In this document: positions 24,333-33,713 of the stretch, piece after piece
Layout of the letters: each line of letters begins with the position of its first letter
Numbering within the stretch: the first letter of the stretch is position 1
Assembly (NCBI GenBank): GCA_030432595.1
Contig: JAUIGU010000004.1
Location: 1-64,000, forward strand
Length of the DNA: 64,000 bases
Origin: Phycisphaerae bacterium
GTDB taxonomy: Bacteria > Planctomycetota > Phycisphaerae > Phycisphaerales > Phycisphaeraceae
Direction: 5' to 3'
The notes under the pieces: generated by a model
The model's database searches: none
The model's input: only the letters and a program-made list of their open reading frames with translations
What the model was told of the DNA's origin: nothing
Translations under genes and position numbers: made by a program

Positions 24333-27300
24333 TTGCTGATCACGCGTGCGTCCATTCTGGCTCTCTGGGCCGTTGTGGCTGTGCCGGCGCTGGCGCAGGT
24401 CGATGTCGTCCACGGCGCGCTCTTCACGCTGACCGACACGCCCACCGCTCCCAACGGCGCGTGGAGCTGGTACGAGGACGAGCGGGCGATTGTCGATTTC
24501 AGCGACCCGGCCAACCCACTGCTGCTGGCGAGTTCGATCTCCTCGGGACCGAACGGCGACCCGGAGAGCGGTGACGTAGACCTGCTGTGGCGGAACCTCA
24601 TCACGGGCGCACAGGGCGAATTTGAACTGAACAATCGCTTTGAGCGCGACGACCACGACACCGCGGCGCTCTATATCCGGCCGGACGGCCGCTACCTGGC
24701 GATGTACGCCAAACACATCAGCGACCCGCTGACCCGCTGGCGCATCTCCACCAATCCCGGTGATCCGACGGCGTGGGGGCCGGAACAGACCCTCAACAAC
24801 GGCGCGGGTACGACCTACAACAACACCTATTACCTGCCCGACGACAACGGCGGCGCGGGGCGGACCTACAACTTCACCCGCGCGGTCAACTTCGACCCGA
24901 TGGTGCAGGTCTCCGACGACGACGGCACCACGTGGAACAACGTCGGCAAGCTCCTCACCCAGGGTGGCGGCGGCGACCGCCCCTACGTGCGCTACGCATC
25001 GGACGGCAAGAAAATCCATTTCATCGCAACCGAGGAACACCCGCGCGATTTTCTCAACAGCATTTATCACGGCTATGTCCAGGACGGCGTCCTCTACAAC
25101 ACCGACGGCGATGTCATCGACGGCAACCTCTTCGACGCCAGCGGCGTGTCCCCGACGGCGTTGCCCCAGGTCTTTGCTAACGGTTCGGAGTGGGACGGCA
25201 CCACGATGAACCGGGCGTGGACGATCAACATGGAGATCGACAACACCGGCAACCCGGTGGGCATCTTCACCGCCCGCGCGAACGACGATGACGACGACCA
25301 CCGCTTCTTCTACGCCCGCCACAACGGCGCGGAGTGGCGCGTCCACGAGATGGCCGAGGCGGGCGGGTTCCTCTACAACGGCGAGAACGACTACACCGGG
25401 CTGGCGTCCATCGACCCGCAGAACCCCAACGTGGTCTACATGTCGTCGGAGGTTGACCCGCGTGACGGTTCTTCGACGACGAAGTACGAGCTGTACAAAG
25501 GCGTGACCGCGGACTTCGGCGAGAGCTGGGCCTGGACGCCGATCACCGAGAACTCAACGGTGGACAACCTGCGGCCGGTCGTGCCGTCGTGGGACGGGCA
25601 GAACACGGCCGTGACGTGGATGCGCGGCAACTACAACACGTACACGAACTGGGACACCGAGATCGTCGGGCTCAACTTCACTGCGACCGACCCCAAGTCG
25701 CAGTTGTGGCAAGGTCAACCCGGCGCGTCGGCCGACTGGGACCAGAGCACCGCAAACTGGAACAGTGGTGGCGGTACAAGCGACACTTTCAGCAACGGCG
25801 ACGAGGTCGCGTTCGACGACACGGCCGAGACGTTCAACGTCCACCTCGGCATCGGCGTCGCCCCCAACGGCGTCGCGTTCAACAATACCAGCAATGCATA
25901 CACCCTCACCGGCGAGGGCATCGGCGGGGCCGGAGGGCTCCGCGTCATCGGCGGAGGCGTGGTGACCCTCAACAACGGCGACAACACCTACACCGGCCCG
26001 ACCCTGGTCCACCGTGGGACGCTCGGCCTTTCCGGCAGCGGAGCGATCAGCGGTTCGTCTGAGATCACGATCGCCGAAGCCGGCACGCTGGACGTTTCCG
26101 GGCGCGACGACGGCACGCTTTTTCTCGATGGACAGACCCTCACGTTGGACGGTGACGTGGTGGGGAACGTGATGGTCGCCAATGGTGCCGTCGTGGGGGG
26201 CGGCACCATCGGCGGCGATCTTTTCGCGGCGTCCGGCGGCACGGTCCAGGTGGGTGACGCGGGCATCGACCTGTCCGGTGACGGATCGGGGTCCGGGCCG
26301 TTGACGTACCTCGACGCCGCCACGGGTGCCGGCGGAAACACGACGCTCAGCAATGGCGCGGCGTTCTCCCCACCCGTCAACGGCAGCAACGGGTCCGACA
26401 ACCAGTGGGAGCTTCGTACGAATCTGGCGTCGCACGGCACGGTCCTGGAATCAGGCGGTGAGACCGGGGAGGACGCGCCGGGCTTGAAGACGACGCTGAC
26501 GGGTCTGGCACCGAACTCCCTATACGACCTGACGGTTCTGTTCTGGGATGCGTCCGGCGGCGTGGAAGACTGGAACATCCGGGCCGGCCTGAGCCCCACT
26601 GAACTGACGCTGTTTGCGAACGGCGACACCAGTGATGCCGCCGAACTGGGAGCGGTCGGCGCAGTGTCGGCAGCGTCGCTCAGTTTCGAGTCGGCTCCGA
26701 CCCTGACGAGCGAGGCGAACCGGACCATGTACGCCGGGTTGCTGGGTGAGGCCGCGACCGACGCAAACGGGCAGATCGAAGTGTTTGTCAACGACCTTCC
26801 CAGCACGATCGGCGCCAACAACCGGACGTGGTACGACGGGCTGGGCTACCGCCTGGTCGAAGCACCCGCCGGTTTGGTGGTGTCGATGGCCGTCACGGGT
26901 GATTACACCCAGGACGCCGCGGCGACGCTCTCGTTGGATGTCGTGAACGCCACGACGCACGACCGGTTTGACGTCGTCGGCCAGGCCGACCTGGACGGGA
27001 CGCTTGTGCTGACGGTGGATGACCCGTCGGCGTTGGCGGTGGGCGAGGTGTTCACGTTGCTGACCGCCGGGGCCGGTGTCGTCAACACGTTCAAGACGGT
27101 GTTGGGCGGCGCGCTAGGCGACATCGACGGCCAGCCCGCGGCCTTGGCGGTGGTCTACGGCAGCAACGAGGTCACCGCCCAGGTTGCCCTGCTGGGCGAC
27201 GCCAATCTCTCGGGCCAGATCGAGCAGGGCGACCTCGATGCCGTGCTTCAGAACTGGGGGCGACAAGACGGCACATGGGTGACCGGCGACTACGACGGCG

Positions 27301-27464
27301 ACGGCTTTGTTGCCCAGGGCGACCTGGACGCGGTGCTGCAGAACTGGGGCGCCGCTGCCGCACCGGACCTGAGAGGTTTTTCCCTGCCCGAGCCCGTGAC
27401 CGCGGTGCAATTGACTGCGCTGATGATGTGTTGTCGTTGGCGGATTGTTCCGTCGAATGTTTAG
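24333..27464 (+). CDS. BNR_4-family secreted protein with autotransporter repeats and dockerin-like tail
   Basis: A 1,043-residue exported protein. A signal peptide (about 1-22, AVVAVPALAQ) precedes a BNR_4 domain (about 25-445; GAWSWYEDERAIVDFSDP, DDHDTAALYIRPDGRYLAMY, GDRPYVRYASDGKKIHFI). This fold occurs in polysaccharide lyases acting on ulvan-like or pectic glycans and in uncharacterised relatives; which applies here is not decidable. Strand repeats lie at about 455-640. A 190-residue module (about 650-850) follows with RTMYAGLLGEA and RTWYDGLGYRL, shared with the protein at 27533. Then come two dockerin-like segments (DANLSGQIEQGDLDAVLQNWG; DYDGDGFVAQGDLDAVLQNWG). The end SLPEPVTAVQLTALMMCCRW is a poor PEP-CTERM: the hydrophobic stretch is short and the basic end weak. 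The TTG start is preceded by GGAGG with a long 13-nt gap. Confidence 0.82.
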   Translation: MLITRASILALWAVVAVPALAQVDVVHGALFTLTDTPTAPNGAWSWYEDERAIVDFSDPANPLLLASSISSGPNGDPESGDVDLLWRNLITGAQGEFELNNRFERDDHDTAALYIRPDGRYLAMYAKHISDPLTRWRISTNPGDPTAWGPEQTLNNGAGTTYNNTYYLPDDNGGAGRTYNFTRAVNFDPMVQVSDDDGTTWNNVGKLLTQGGGGDRPYVRYASDGKKIHFIATEEHPRDFLNSIYHGYVQDGVLYNTDGDVIDGNLFDASGVSPTALPQVFANGSEWDGTTMNRAWTINMEIDNTGNPVGIFTARANDDDDDHRFFYARHNGAEWRVHEMAEAGGFLYNGENDYTGLASIDPQNPNVVYMSSEVDPRDGSSTTKYELYKGVTADFGESWAWTPITENSTVDNLRPVVPSWDGQNTAVTWMRGNYNTYTNWDTEIVGLNFTATDPKSQLWQGQPGASADWDQSTANWNSGGGTSDTFSNGDEVAFDDTAETFNVHLGIGVAPNGVAFNNTSNAYTLTGEGIGGAGGLRVIGGGVVTLNNGDNTYTGPTLVHRGTLGLSGSGAISGSSEITIAEAGTLDVSGRDDGTLFLDGQTLTLDGDVVGNVMVANGAVVGGGTIGGDLFAASGGTVQVGDAGIDLSGDGSGSGPLTYLDAATGAGGNTTLSNGAAFSPPVNGSNGSDNQWELRTNLASHGTVLESGGETGEDAPGLKTTLTGLAPNSLYDLTVLFWDASGGVEDWNIRAGLSPTELTLFANGDTSDAAELGAVGAVSAASLSFESAPTLTSEANRTMYAGLLGEAATDANGQIEVFVNDLPSTIGANNRTWYDGLGYRLVEAPAGLVVSMAVTGDYTQDAAATLSLDVVNATTHDRFDVVGQADLDGTLVLTVDDPSALAVGEVFTLLTAGAGVVNTFKTVLGGALGDIDGQPAALAVVYGSNEVTAQVALLGDANLSGQIEQGDLDAVLQNWGRQDGTWVTGDYDGDGFVAQGDLDAVLQNWGAAAAPDLRGFSLPEPVTAVQLTALMMCCRWRIVPSNV

Positions 27465-27532
27465 AACCGCCAACCGTTTTGTGTTTTCGTCGCGACCAAA
27501 CATTTTCCACTGACCATCTCTGGAGGACCCTC

Positions 27533-30500
27533 ATGAAGCCTTGTGTTACCCGTCGCTCCCGCCGATATGTTCCTTCGACCGCTGCGCTGCTTGCGAGCCT
27601 GGCCCTGCCCGCGGTGTCACACGCGGCGACCGTGACGCTGAGTGACAGCGACGCGTTGGGAACGTCATCCTTCAACACCGGGCTGAACTGGTCGGATGGT
27701 TTGGCGCCCTCGGCCGGCAACGACTACGTGACCGGCGACTTCCGCGTCCGCACCCCGGGGGACGGGAACAGCCACACCTTCGCCGGCGACTCGCTGACCG
27801 TGAACAACACGAACGGCTACTCGCAGGGCCTGATGTACAAAGGCACCGGCGACACGGGCGTGATCACCATCCCCAACCTGATCTTCGACGGCGGCCAGAT
27901 CTCGCACGCCAACGGGCTGGGCGACTTCTTCGTGCTCGACGGCGCGATCAACGTGCTGTCCACTTCCGAGTTCTACGCCAAGCAGGGCAGCATCGAAGTC
28001 CTTGCGGACATCTCCGGGGTGGGCGACCTGACGATCCTCGCGTCCGACGTGCCCGGCGACACCGAAACGCGCGTGGTCACCCTGCAGGGCGACAACAGCG
28101 GCTTCACGGGGAACATCGACGTGGCCGGCGTGATGATCCTGGGGGGCGCGGGCAGCCTGGACTTTGCCATCGGCGCCGACACGGTGGTGGACCACATGCT
28201 CCTGGGCACGGGCACCGCGATCCTCGACGGGTCGTTTGACTTCGACCTGACCGGCGCTTCGACCACCAACGGCGACAGTTGGCAGATCGTGGACGTCGCC
28301 ACCCAGACGTATGGCGCGACCTTCTCCGTTAACGGCTTCTCGCAGGTCGGCTCCGTGTGGACCGACGGCGGGTACACCTACGACACCACGACCGGGACAC
28401 TCTCGGTCGGCGGCGTCTCGTTCATCGAATGGGGCGTGGACGCCGACGGCACCTACGGCACCGGGTCCAACTGGATCGGCGGCGTCGCGCCGGCCGCCGG
28501 AGCGGACGTGCTGTTCGGCAACGTCATCACCGACAACCGGACCGTCACCCTCAACGCCAACATCGCTCCGGGCAGCATCACGTTCAGCAACACCGGCGAC
28601 GGCGACTACTTCCTCGTCCCCCAGGCCGCCCAGACCATCACCCTCACCAACGCCACGGTCAGCACCACCGGCCGGCACTGGATCCGCGCGGGGGTCAACA
28701 CCAGCGGCGGCACGCTGACGCTCAACGGATCGGGCGAACTCGTGCTGGACGCGACCAACAGCCTCAACAGCGCGGTCGTGGTGGACAGCACCAACCTCGC
28801 CGTCGTCAACAATGACGCGCTCAACGGCAGCGGCGCGGTGACCGTTCAGAACGGCGGCCAGCTCCGGTTCGTCGGGCCGAACAACACGTTCTTCACCGAC
28901 CAGGGCTCGGCCGGCTACGGCACCGGGACGCTGGCGCGGGCCGTCGCCCTCGATGAGACCAGTTCGCTCAGCGTCACCGACGGGGCCGACCTCACCCTCA
29001 ACACACCCACGGGCACGGGCACGGTCAACGCCGACGGCGGGACGCTGCGCGTGGGCACCGGGAACGCATCCTCGAACGTGGAGTTCGTGGCGCTCGGCGA
29101 ATCCGGCGTCATCGTCGTCGACGGGGCCGACGACCTGGGCAACGGCGGCACGGTCGATAACGGCACGCGGGCGCTCGGCAACGAAAACGCCGGCCGGATC
29201 GAGTTGACCAACAACGTCACCATCGCCAACGAGTTGCTGACCCTGGGGGCCCGCGAGCTGTCTGCGATCGAAGCCGTGCACCTGTCGAGCGCCGGCAACA
29301 ACACCTGGAACGGCAACATCCTCGGCACGGTCGGCGGCACGCGATACAACCTCGAATCGACCTCCGGCACGCTCACCCTGGGCGGAACGATCTCCGCGCC
29401 GGACACCGCGGTCCGCAACTTCTACTTCAGCGGGGACGGCAACTTTGTCGTCAACAACCTCACCGACGCCGGCGTCGATCCCAACGGGGACTTCAGCCTG
29501 CCCAGCACGCAGAACAACATCAGCGTCTTCAAGCAGGGCGCGGGCACGCTGACCATCAACACGCAGACCGACCTGAACGACGACTACTGGTTCGGCACCA
29601 CCACGGTCGAAGCCGGATCCCTCGTGGTCAACTCCGACGGCTCGGAGAACGGCGAGCTGCGCTCCACCGTCACCGTCAACGCCGGCGCGACCTTCGATGT
29701 CAGCGACTTCGGCACCTACAACCTCATCCCGATCGCGCCTTACTCCGTCGGCATCGGCGGCGGCGGCACCGTGGTGGCCAACACGCTGGGCGTGTTCGAG
29801 TCCTCCACCGTCACCCCCGGCGACTCGGTCGGCACGCTCGACGTCACCGGCAACGTGCTCCTGCGCTACTTCGATACCGGCGCGGCCACCGTGCCCGACA
29901 CCGGCTCGTTCAACTTCGAGCTGGGCAACAGCGGCACCGTCGTCGGCGGGGCCGAGAACGACCTGATCGACATCTCCGGCACCCTGACGACGACCATCGA
30001 GGCCGCCGCCACCGGCAGCCAGTTCGTCTTCAACATCACCCCCGCCGAAGGGGCATTGGACGCGTCCAACAACTACACGCTGATCACCGCGGGGACCCGC
30101 ACCGGCAACGCCACCGCGGCGAACTTCACCGCCAACATTGTCGATGCCCAGGGCAACCCGCTCGTATCCCGCCAGACCGCCTCGGTCGTCTTGGTCGGCA
30201 ACACCGTCCAACTCGACGTCAACGGCAACCCGCTGAACCTGACCTGGACCGGCGGCGCCAACGACAACTGGGACGTCAACACCTCCAACAACTGGAGCCC
30301 GGGCGCCCAGACCTTCTTCCAAACCGACAGCGTGTTCTTCAACGCCACCGGCGGAGGCGGAGACGTCAACGTCGCCGAGAACGTCGCCCCCGCCGCCATG
30401 ACCGTCGCGGCCGCCAGCTACACCTTCAGCGGCAGCGACATCAACGCCGGCTCCATCACCGTCGCCAACAACGGCACGGCTACCTTCAACAACACCGTCG

Positions 30501-31774
30501 GCGGCAACGTCACCGTCAACAACACCGGCACCCTCGCGGGCACCGGCACGTTCAACGACAACGTCACCGTCCAGTCCGGCGGCACGCTGAAGGTCGGCGG
30601 CGACGTGTTGCCCACCATCGATGTCATGACCTACCTCGACGCCACCGACGGCGCCGGCGGCAACACCACCCTGTCCGCGGGCGGCACATTCACGCCGACC
30701 ACCAACCCCGACTGGCAGATCCGCACCGTGTTCGGCAACGGCGGCGAGATCTACCAGGGCGGCAGCGAGGACCCCGCGTCGGCCCCGGAACTGCGGACCA
30801 CGATCACCGGCCTGACCCCCGGTCAGGACTACGAGGTGTTCGCCAACTTCTGGGCCGCGACCGGCTCGGGCTGGCGCATCCTCGCCGGCGACACTTCCGG
30901 CAGCCTCACGCTGTACGACGCCCCGTTCACCGACGTGGCGGGGGCCACCGACGGCATCGACCTTGCCGCCGTGCCCTACACCAACGATCCGCTCATCACC
31001 GAGGGCAACCGCACCATGTACGGCGCCAGCCTCGGCACGCTGACCGCCAACGGCAGCGGTGAGATCGCCGTCTTCATCGACGACACGGGCACCGACGACG
31101 GCGACGACCGCACGTGGTACGACGGCGTCAGTTACAGCAGCGGCGCGACCGCTTTCACCAGCGCCAGCATGACGATCGAGGGCGACCTGACCCTCAACGC
31201 CGGCTCCACCCTCAGCCTCGACATCGCCAGCCCCACCGTGCTGGACTCCCTGATCGTCGGCGGCACGCTCAACGCCGGCGGCACCCTCGATGTCAACCTC
31301 GCGGCCGGCTCGACCCTGGAGGCCGGGGACATGTTTGACCTGTTGGACTTCGGTTCGGCCACCGGCAGCTTCGCGTTCGACCTGCCGACATTGGCCGCGG
31401 GCCTGACCTGGGACACGTCGAGCATCCTGATCGACGGCATCCTGAGCGTCCTCGGACCCGCCGGCATCGAGGGCGACTACAACAACTCCGGCCAGGTCGA
31501 GCAGGGCGACCTGGACTTCGTCCTCCAGAACTGGGGCGACACCGACATCTCCGACGTCACCGGCTGGGTCAACTTTGTCGGCCTGCCCGGCGGCAACATC
31601 GGCGGCCAGGTCGAACAGACCGAACTCGACCTCGTGCTCACCAACTGGGGCGACACCACCGCGCCGGACTTCGCCGGCTCGTCGGTCCCGGAACCCACGA
31701 CCCTGGCGATCCTGGGCCTGGGCGGCGTCGGGTTCTTCAGCCGCCGCCGCAATCGTGCGACCGCATCAGCGTGA
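27533..31774 (+). CDS. Giant autotransporter-repeat PEP-CTERM protein with RTWYDG module and dockerin-like tail
   Basis: A 1,413-residue exported protein. A signal peptide (about 1-35; AALLASLALPAVSHA) is followed by a long beta-helical region of strand repeats (about 40-1010; for example NWIGGVAPAAGADVLFGNV, GAGTLTINTQTD, NNTGTLAGTGTFNDNVTV). At about 1020-1205 is the module with RTMYGASLGTLTANG and DDRTWYDGVSYSSG, shared with the neighbour at 24333. A linker, two dockerin-like segments (DYNNSGQVEQGDLDFVLQNWG; GQVEQTELDLVLTNWG) and a clean sorting signal (SVPEPTTLAILGLGGVGFFS, then RRRNR) end the protein. No catalytic domain is recognised, so it probably acts as an adhesin or scaffold at the surface. 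ATG 27533 follows TGGAGGACCCTC; longer in-frame starts lie inside the preceding gene. Confidence 0.86.
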   Translation: MKPCVTRRSRRYVPSTAALLASLALPAVSHAATVTLSDSDALGTSSFNTGLNWSDGLAPSAGNDYVTGDFRVRTPGDGNSHTFAGDSLTVNNTNGYSQGLMYKGTGDTGVITIPNLIFDGGQISHANGLGDFFVLDGAINVLSTSEFYAKQGSIEVLADISGVGDLTILASDVPGDTETRVVTLQGDNSGFTGNIDVAGVMILGGAGSLDFAIGADTVVDHMLLGTGTAILDGSFDFDLTGASTTNGDSWQIVDVATQTYGATFSVNGFSQVGSVWTDGGYTYDTTTGTLSVGGVSFIEWGVDADGTYGTGSNWIGGVAPAAGADVLFGNVITDNRTVTLNANIAPGSITFSNTGDGDYFLVPQAAQTITLTNATVSTTGRHWIRAGVNTSGGTLTLNGSGELVLDATNSLNSAVVVDSTNLAVVNNDALNGSGAVTVQNGGQLRFVGPNNTFFTDQGSAGYGTGTLARAVALDETSSLSVTDGADLTLNTPTGTGTVNADGGTLRVGTGNASSNVEFVALGESGVIVVDGADDLGNGGTVDNGTRALGNENAGRIELTNNVTIANELLTLGARELSAIEAVHLSSAGNNTWNGNILGTVGGTRYNLESTSGTLTLGGTISAPDTAVRNFYFSGDGNFVVNNLTDAGVDPNGDFSLPSTQNNISVFKQGAGTLTINTQTDLNDDYWFGTTTVEAGSLVVNSDGSENGELRSTVTVNAGATFDVSDFGTYNLIPIAPYSVGIGGGGTVVANTLGVFESSTVTPGDSVGTLDVTGNVLLRYFDTGAATVPDTGSFNFELGNSGTVVGGAENDLIDISGTLTTTIEAAATGSQFVFNITPAEGALDASNNYTLITAGTRTGNATAANFTANIVDAQGNPLVSRQTASVVLVGNTVQLDVNGNPLNLTWTGGANDNWDVNTSNNWSPGAQTFFQTDSVFFNATGGGGDVNVAENVAPAAMTVAAASYTFSGSDINAGSITVANNGTATFNNTVGGNVTVNNTGTLAGTGTFNDNVTVQSGGTLKVGGDVLPTIDVMTYLDATDGAGGNTTLSAGGTFTPTTNPDWQIRTVFGNGGEIYQGGSEDPASAPELRTTITGLTPGQDYEVFANFWAATGSGWRILAGDTSGSLTLYDAPFTDVAGATDGIDLAAVPYTNDPLITEGNRTMYGASLGTLTANGSGEIAVFIDDTGTDDGDDRTWYDGVSYSSGATAFTSASMTIEGDLTLNAGSTLSLDIASPTVLDSLIVGGTLNAGGTLDVNLAAGSTLEAGDMFDLLDFGSATGSFAFDLPTLAAGLTWDTSSILIDGILSVLGPAGIEGDYNNSGQVEQGDLDFVLQNWGDTDISDVTGWVNFVGLPGGNIGGQVEQTELDLVLTNWGDTTAPDFAGSSVPEPTTLAILGLGGVGFFSRRRNRATASA

Positions 31775-31826
31775 CACTGTTGTTGTAATGCCTTCTTTTG
31801 TTTTTCACTTCTTTTTGGAGGTTTAG

Positions 31827-32630
31827 ATGATGGTTTTAGAAAGGTTGATACATATGAGAACGGCTTTTCTGATGGCCGGGGCGCTGGCGGCGAGTCCGTC
31901 GGCCATGGCCGCCTACACCCTGGTCGACGACTTCGAGGCCTACAGCACGGGCCTGCTCCGTGACGACGTGACCGGGGCCACGACCAGCGAAGGCGGGATC
32001 TGGGAAGAGGTCGGCACCGGGACCAGCTTCGCCCAGATCGAGAACGACACGGCCACCACGCACCTGGCGATCGGCTGGAACTCCGGGTTCCGGGGCGCCT
32101 ACGCGGACGTGACCGAAGTCGCCGACACCGACACGGCCACGTACTACCTGCAGGTCCGCTCGACGGACGACACCCCCGACGCGTCGTTCGGGCTCTCGGA
32201 CGAGACGGCGCCCGGCGGGTTCGGCAGCTTCGAGGTTCAGGTTGCCTTGATCGACGACGGCGACGGCAGCAACGGGACGTTCAACCTCGTAGGTCGCACC
32301 GGCAGCACTTTGATGCCGATGGTCAACGGGCTCGTCGCCGACACCTGGTACGACGTCTGGCTCGTGGTCGATAACTCGACCGACACGTACGACGTCTTCT
32401 TCGGCACCACGGGCGACCCCGACGTGCTGGGCACGAAGGTCGGCAACAACCTGGCGTTCCGCAACGGCACGTCGGACCCGCTGGCGACGTTCTTCAGCTA
32501 CGGCGGGTCGTCGGACTACTCGCTGCACGTCGATAACCTGCACTACAACCCCGACGCCGTGCCCGAGCCGGCGTCCGTGGCGTTGGCGTCGCTGGCCGGC
32601 GCGTGCCTGCTGGGCCGGCGCCGACGGTGA
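31827..32630 (+). CDS. Stand-alone lectin-like exported protein, PEP-CTERM
   Basis: A 267-residue exported protein made of a signal peptide and one beta-sandwich module. Landmarks are DDFEAYSTGLLRD, GWNSGFRGAY, FGLSDETAPGGFGSFE, TWYDVWLVVDNSTDTYDVF and NNLAFRNGTSDPLATFFSYG. The sorting tail is VPEPASVALASLAGACLLGR plus RRR. The same module is embedded in the GSDH fusion protein (20291-23878), so it is a mobile, self-folding unit, presumably carbohydrate-binding (concanavalin-like; inference). There is no dockerin-like segment. Two adjacent ATGs (31827, 31830) follow GGAGG; ATG 31854 would give a shorter, equally good signal peptide. Confidence 0.82.
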   Translation: MMVLERLIHMRTAFLMAGALAASPSAMAAYTLVDDFEAYSTGLLRDDVTGATTSEGGIWEEVGTGTSFAQIENDTATTHLAIGWNSGFRGAYADVTEVADTDTATYYLQVRSTDDTPDASFGLSDETAPGGFGSFEVQVALIDDGDGSNGTFNLVGRTGSTLMPMVNGLVADTWYDVWLVVDNSTDTYDVFFGTTGDPDVLGTKVGNNLAFRNGTSDPLATFFSYGGSSDYSLHVDNLHYNPDAVPEPASVALASLAGACLLGRRRR

Positions 32631-32735
32631 GTGTTGGCCTCCATGCAGATGGATGACCTCCCATCGCTTCAGTCCAGGACGGGCGGCCGAACACGCCGCT
32701 CGTCCTGCTTTTTCCGTCCAAAGGGTGACAAATCC

Positions 32736-33713
32736 ATGACGCGTGATGCACAAGTCCGGCGGCATTGTTTCCGGATCGCGGCCGCGGCGCACCTCCTTGT
32801 GTTGGTCGCCGCCGCGCGGAGTCACGCGGAGGCGGTCTCCTTGTTCAACGGGTCCGACCTGGCCGGTTGGACTCAGGTCACGGGCGACGCGGCGTACACG
32901 GTCGAACCCGGCGAGCCCGGCGAACCGCCCGCGATCGTCGGAACCTCCGTCGCCAACGACAGCGTCAACAGTTTCCTGGCCACAGACGCGACCTACGGCA
33001 ACTTCGTTCTGGAATACGAGTTCAAGGTCGATGCCGACCTGAACTCCGGCGTGCAGGTCCGCAGCTTTCTCGATAACAGCAGCCTGGTGCGCGGATATCA
33101 GATCGAGATCGACCCCTCGCAGCGCGCCTGGTCCGGTGGCCTTTACGAAGAGCGCGGGCGGGGCTGGCTCGATGACCTCGGCGACAACGCCGCGGCCCGC
33201 GAAGCCTTTGTTCCCGGAGAATGGAACCACATCCGGGTGGTCGCCGACGGCAACCGCGTGCGGTCGTGGATCAACGGCGTGCCCGCGGCCGACTTCACGG
33301 AAACCGACGGCGAGGTCCCGTCGGCGGGGTTCATCGCGCTGCAGGTGCATACCGTCGGCACGGCGGGCCTTGAGGTGCGTTGGCGTGAAATCAGTCTCGA
33401 GACCTTAGGGGAAGCGGTACAGGGCGACTTCGACGCCAGCGGGCAGGTCGAGCAGGCCGACCTGGACCTGGCGCTACAGAACTGGGGGCGACCCGCCACG
33501 TCACTCCCGGCGACCTGGGTTCGGTGGCAGCCCGCGGACGGCATCGTGGATCAGGCGGAACTCGACGCCGTCTTGCAGAACTGGGGCTCGACCGGTGGCG
33601 GCGGAACCGGCGGCGGATTCATCCGTGCCGTTCCCGAGCCGACCACTTGGGGCACGATGGGGCTGGCCATCGGCATCAAATCGATCCGACGATCATCCTG
33701 CGCTCTGGCTTGA
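32736..33713 (+). CDS. 3-keto-disaccharide hydrolase (DUF1080) domain protein, dockerin-like, PEP-CTERM
   Basis: A 325-residue exported protein. A signal peptide (about 1-30) precedes a DUF1080/3-keto-disaccharide hydrolase domain (about 33-225), recognised by SLFNGSDLAGW, NFVLEYEFKVDADLNSGVQV, YQIEIDPSQRAWSGGLYEE and GEWNHIRVVADGNRVRSWIN. Members of this family cleave 3-keto-glycosides made by sugar 3-dehydrogenases, or only bind glycans. The location near a sugar dehydrogenase-like protein is suggestive. The tail has two dockerin-like segments (DFDASGQVEQADLDLALQNWG; DGIVDQAELDAVLQNWG) and VPEPTTWGTMGLAIGIKSIR, with few basic residues. ATG 32736 is chosen over TTG 32631 because the signal peptide starts there after AAAGGG. 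The last 21 bp overlap the convergent LacI gene. Confidence 0.85.
   Translation: MTRDAQVRRHCFRIAAAAHLLVLVAAARSHAEAVSLFNGSDLAGWTQVTGDAAYTVEPGEPGEPPAIVGTSVANDSVNSFLATDATYGNFVLEYEFKVDADLNSGVQVRSFLDNSSLVRGYQIEIDPSQRAWSGGLYEERGRGWLDDLGDNAAAREAFVPGEWNHIRVVADGNRVRSWINGVPAADFTETDGEVPSAGFIALQVHTVGTAGLEVRWREISLETLGEAVQGDFDASGQVEQADLDLALQNWGRPATSLPATWVRWQPADGIVDQAELDAVLQNWGSTGGGGTGGGFIRAVPEPTTWGTMGLAIGIKSIRRSSCALA

Noticed and set aside
27665-30322. 885-codon minus-strand open frame
   Set aside because: Antisense shadow of the giant repeat protein, Val/Gly/Asp-rich, no signal peptide or domain.
15761-31774. CRISPR or tandem DNA repeats in the giant repeat genes
   Set aside because: The repetition is at protein level with variable DNA; no regularly spaced identical repeats exist.
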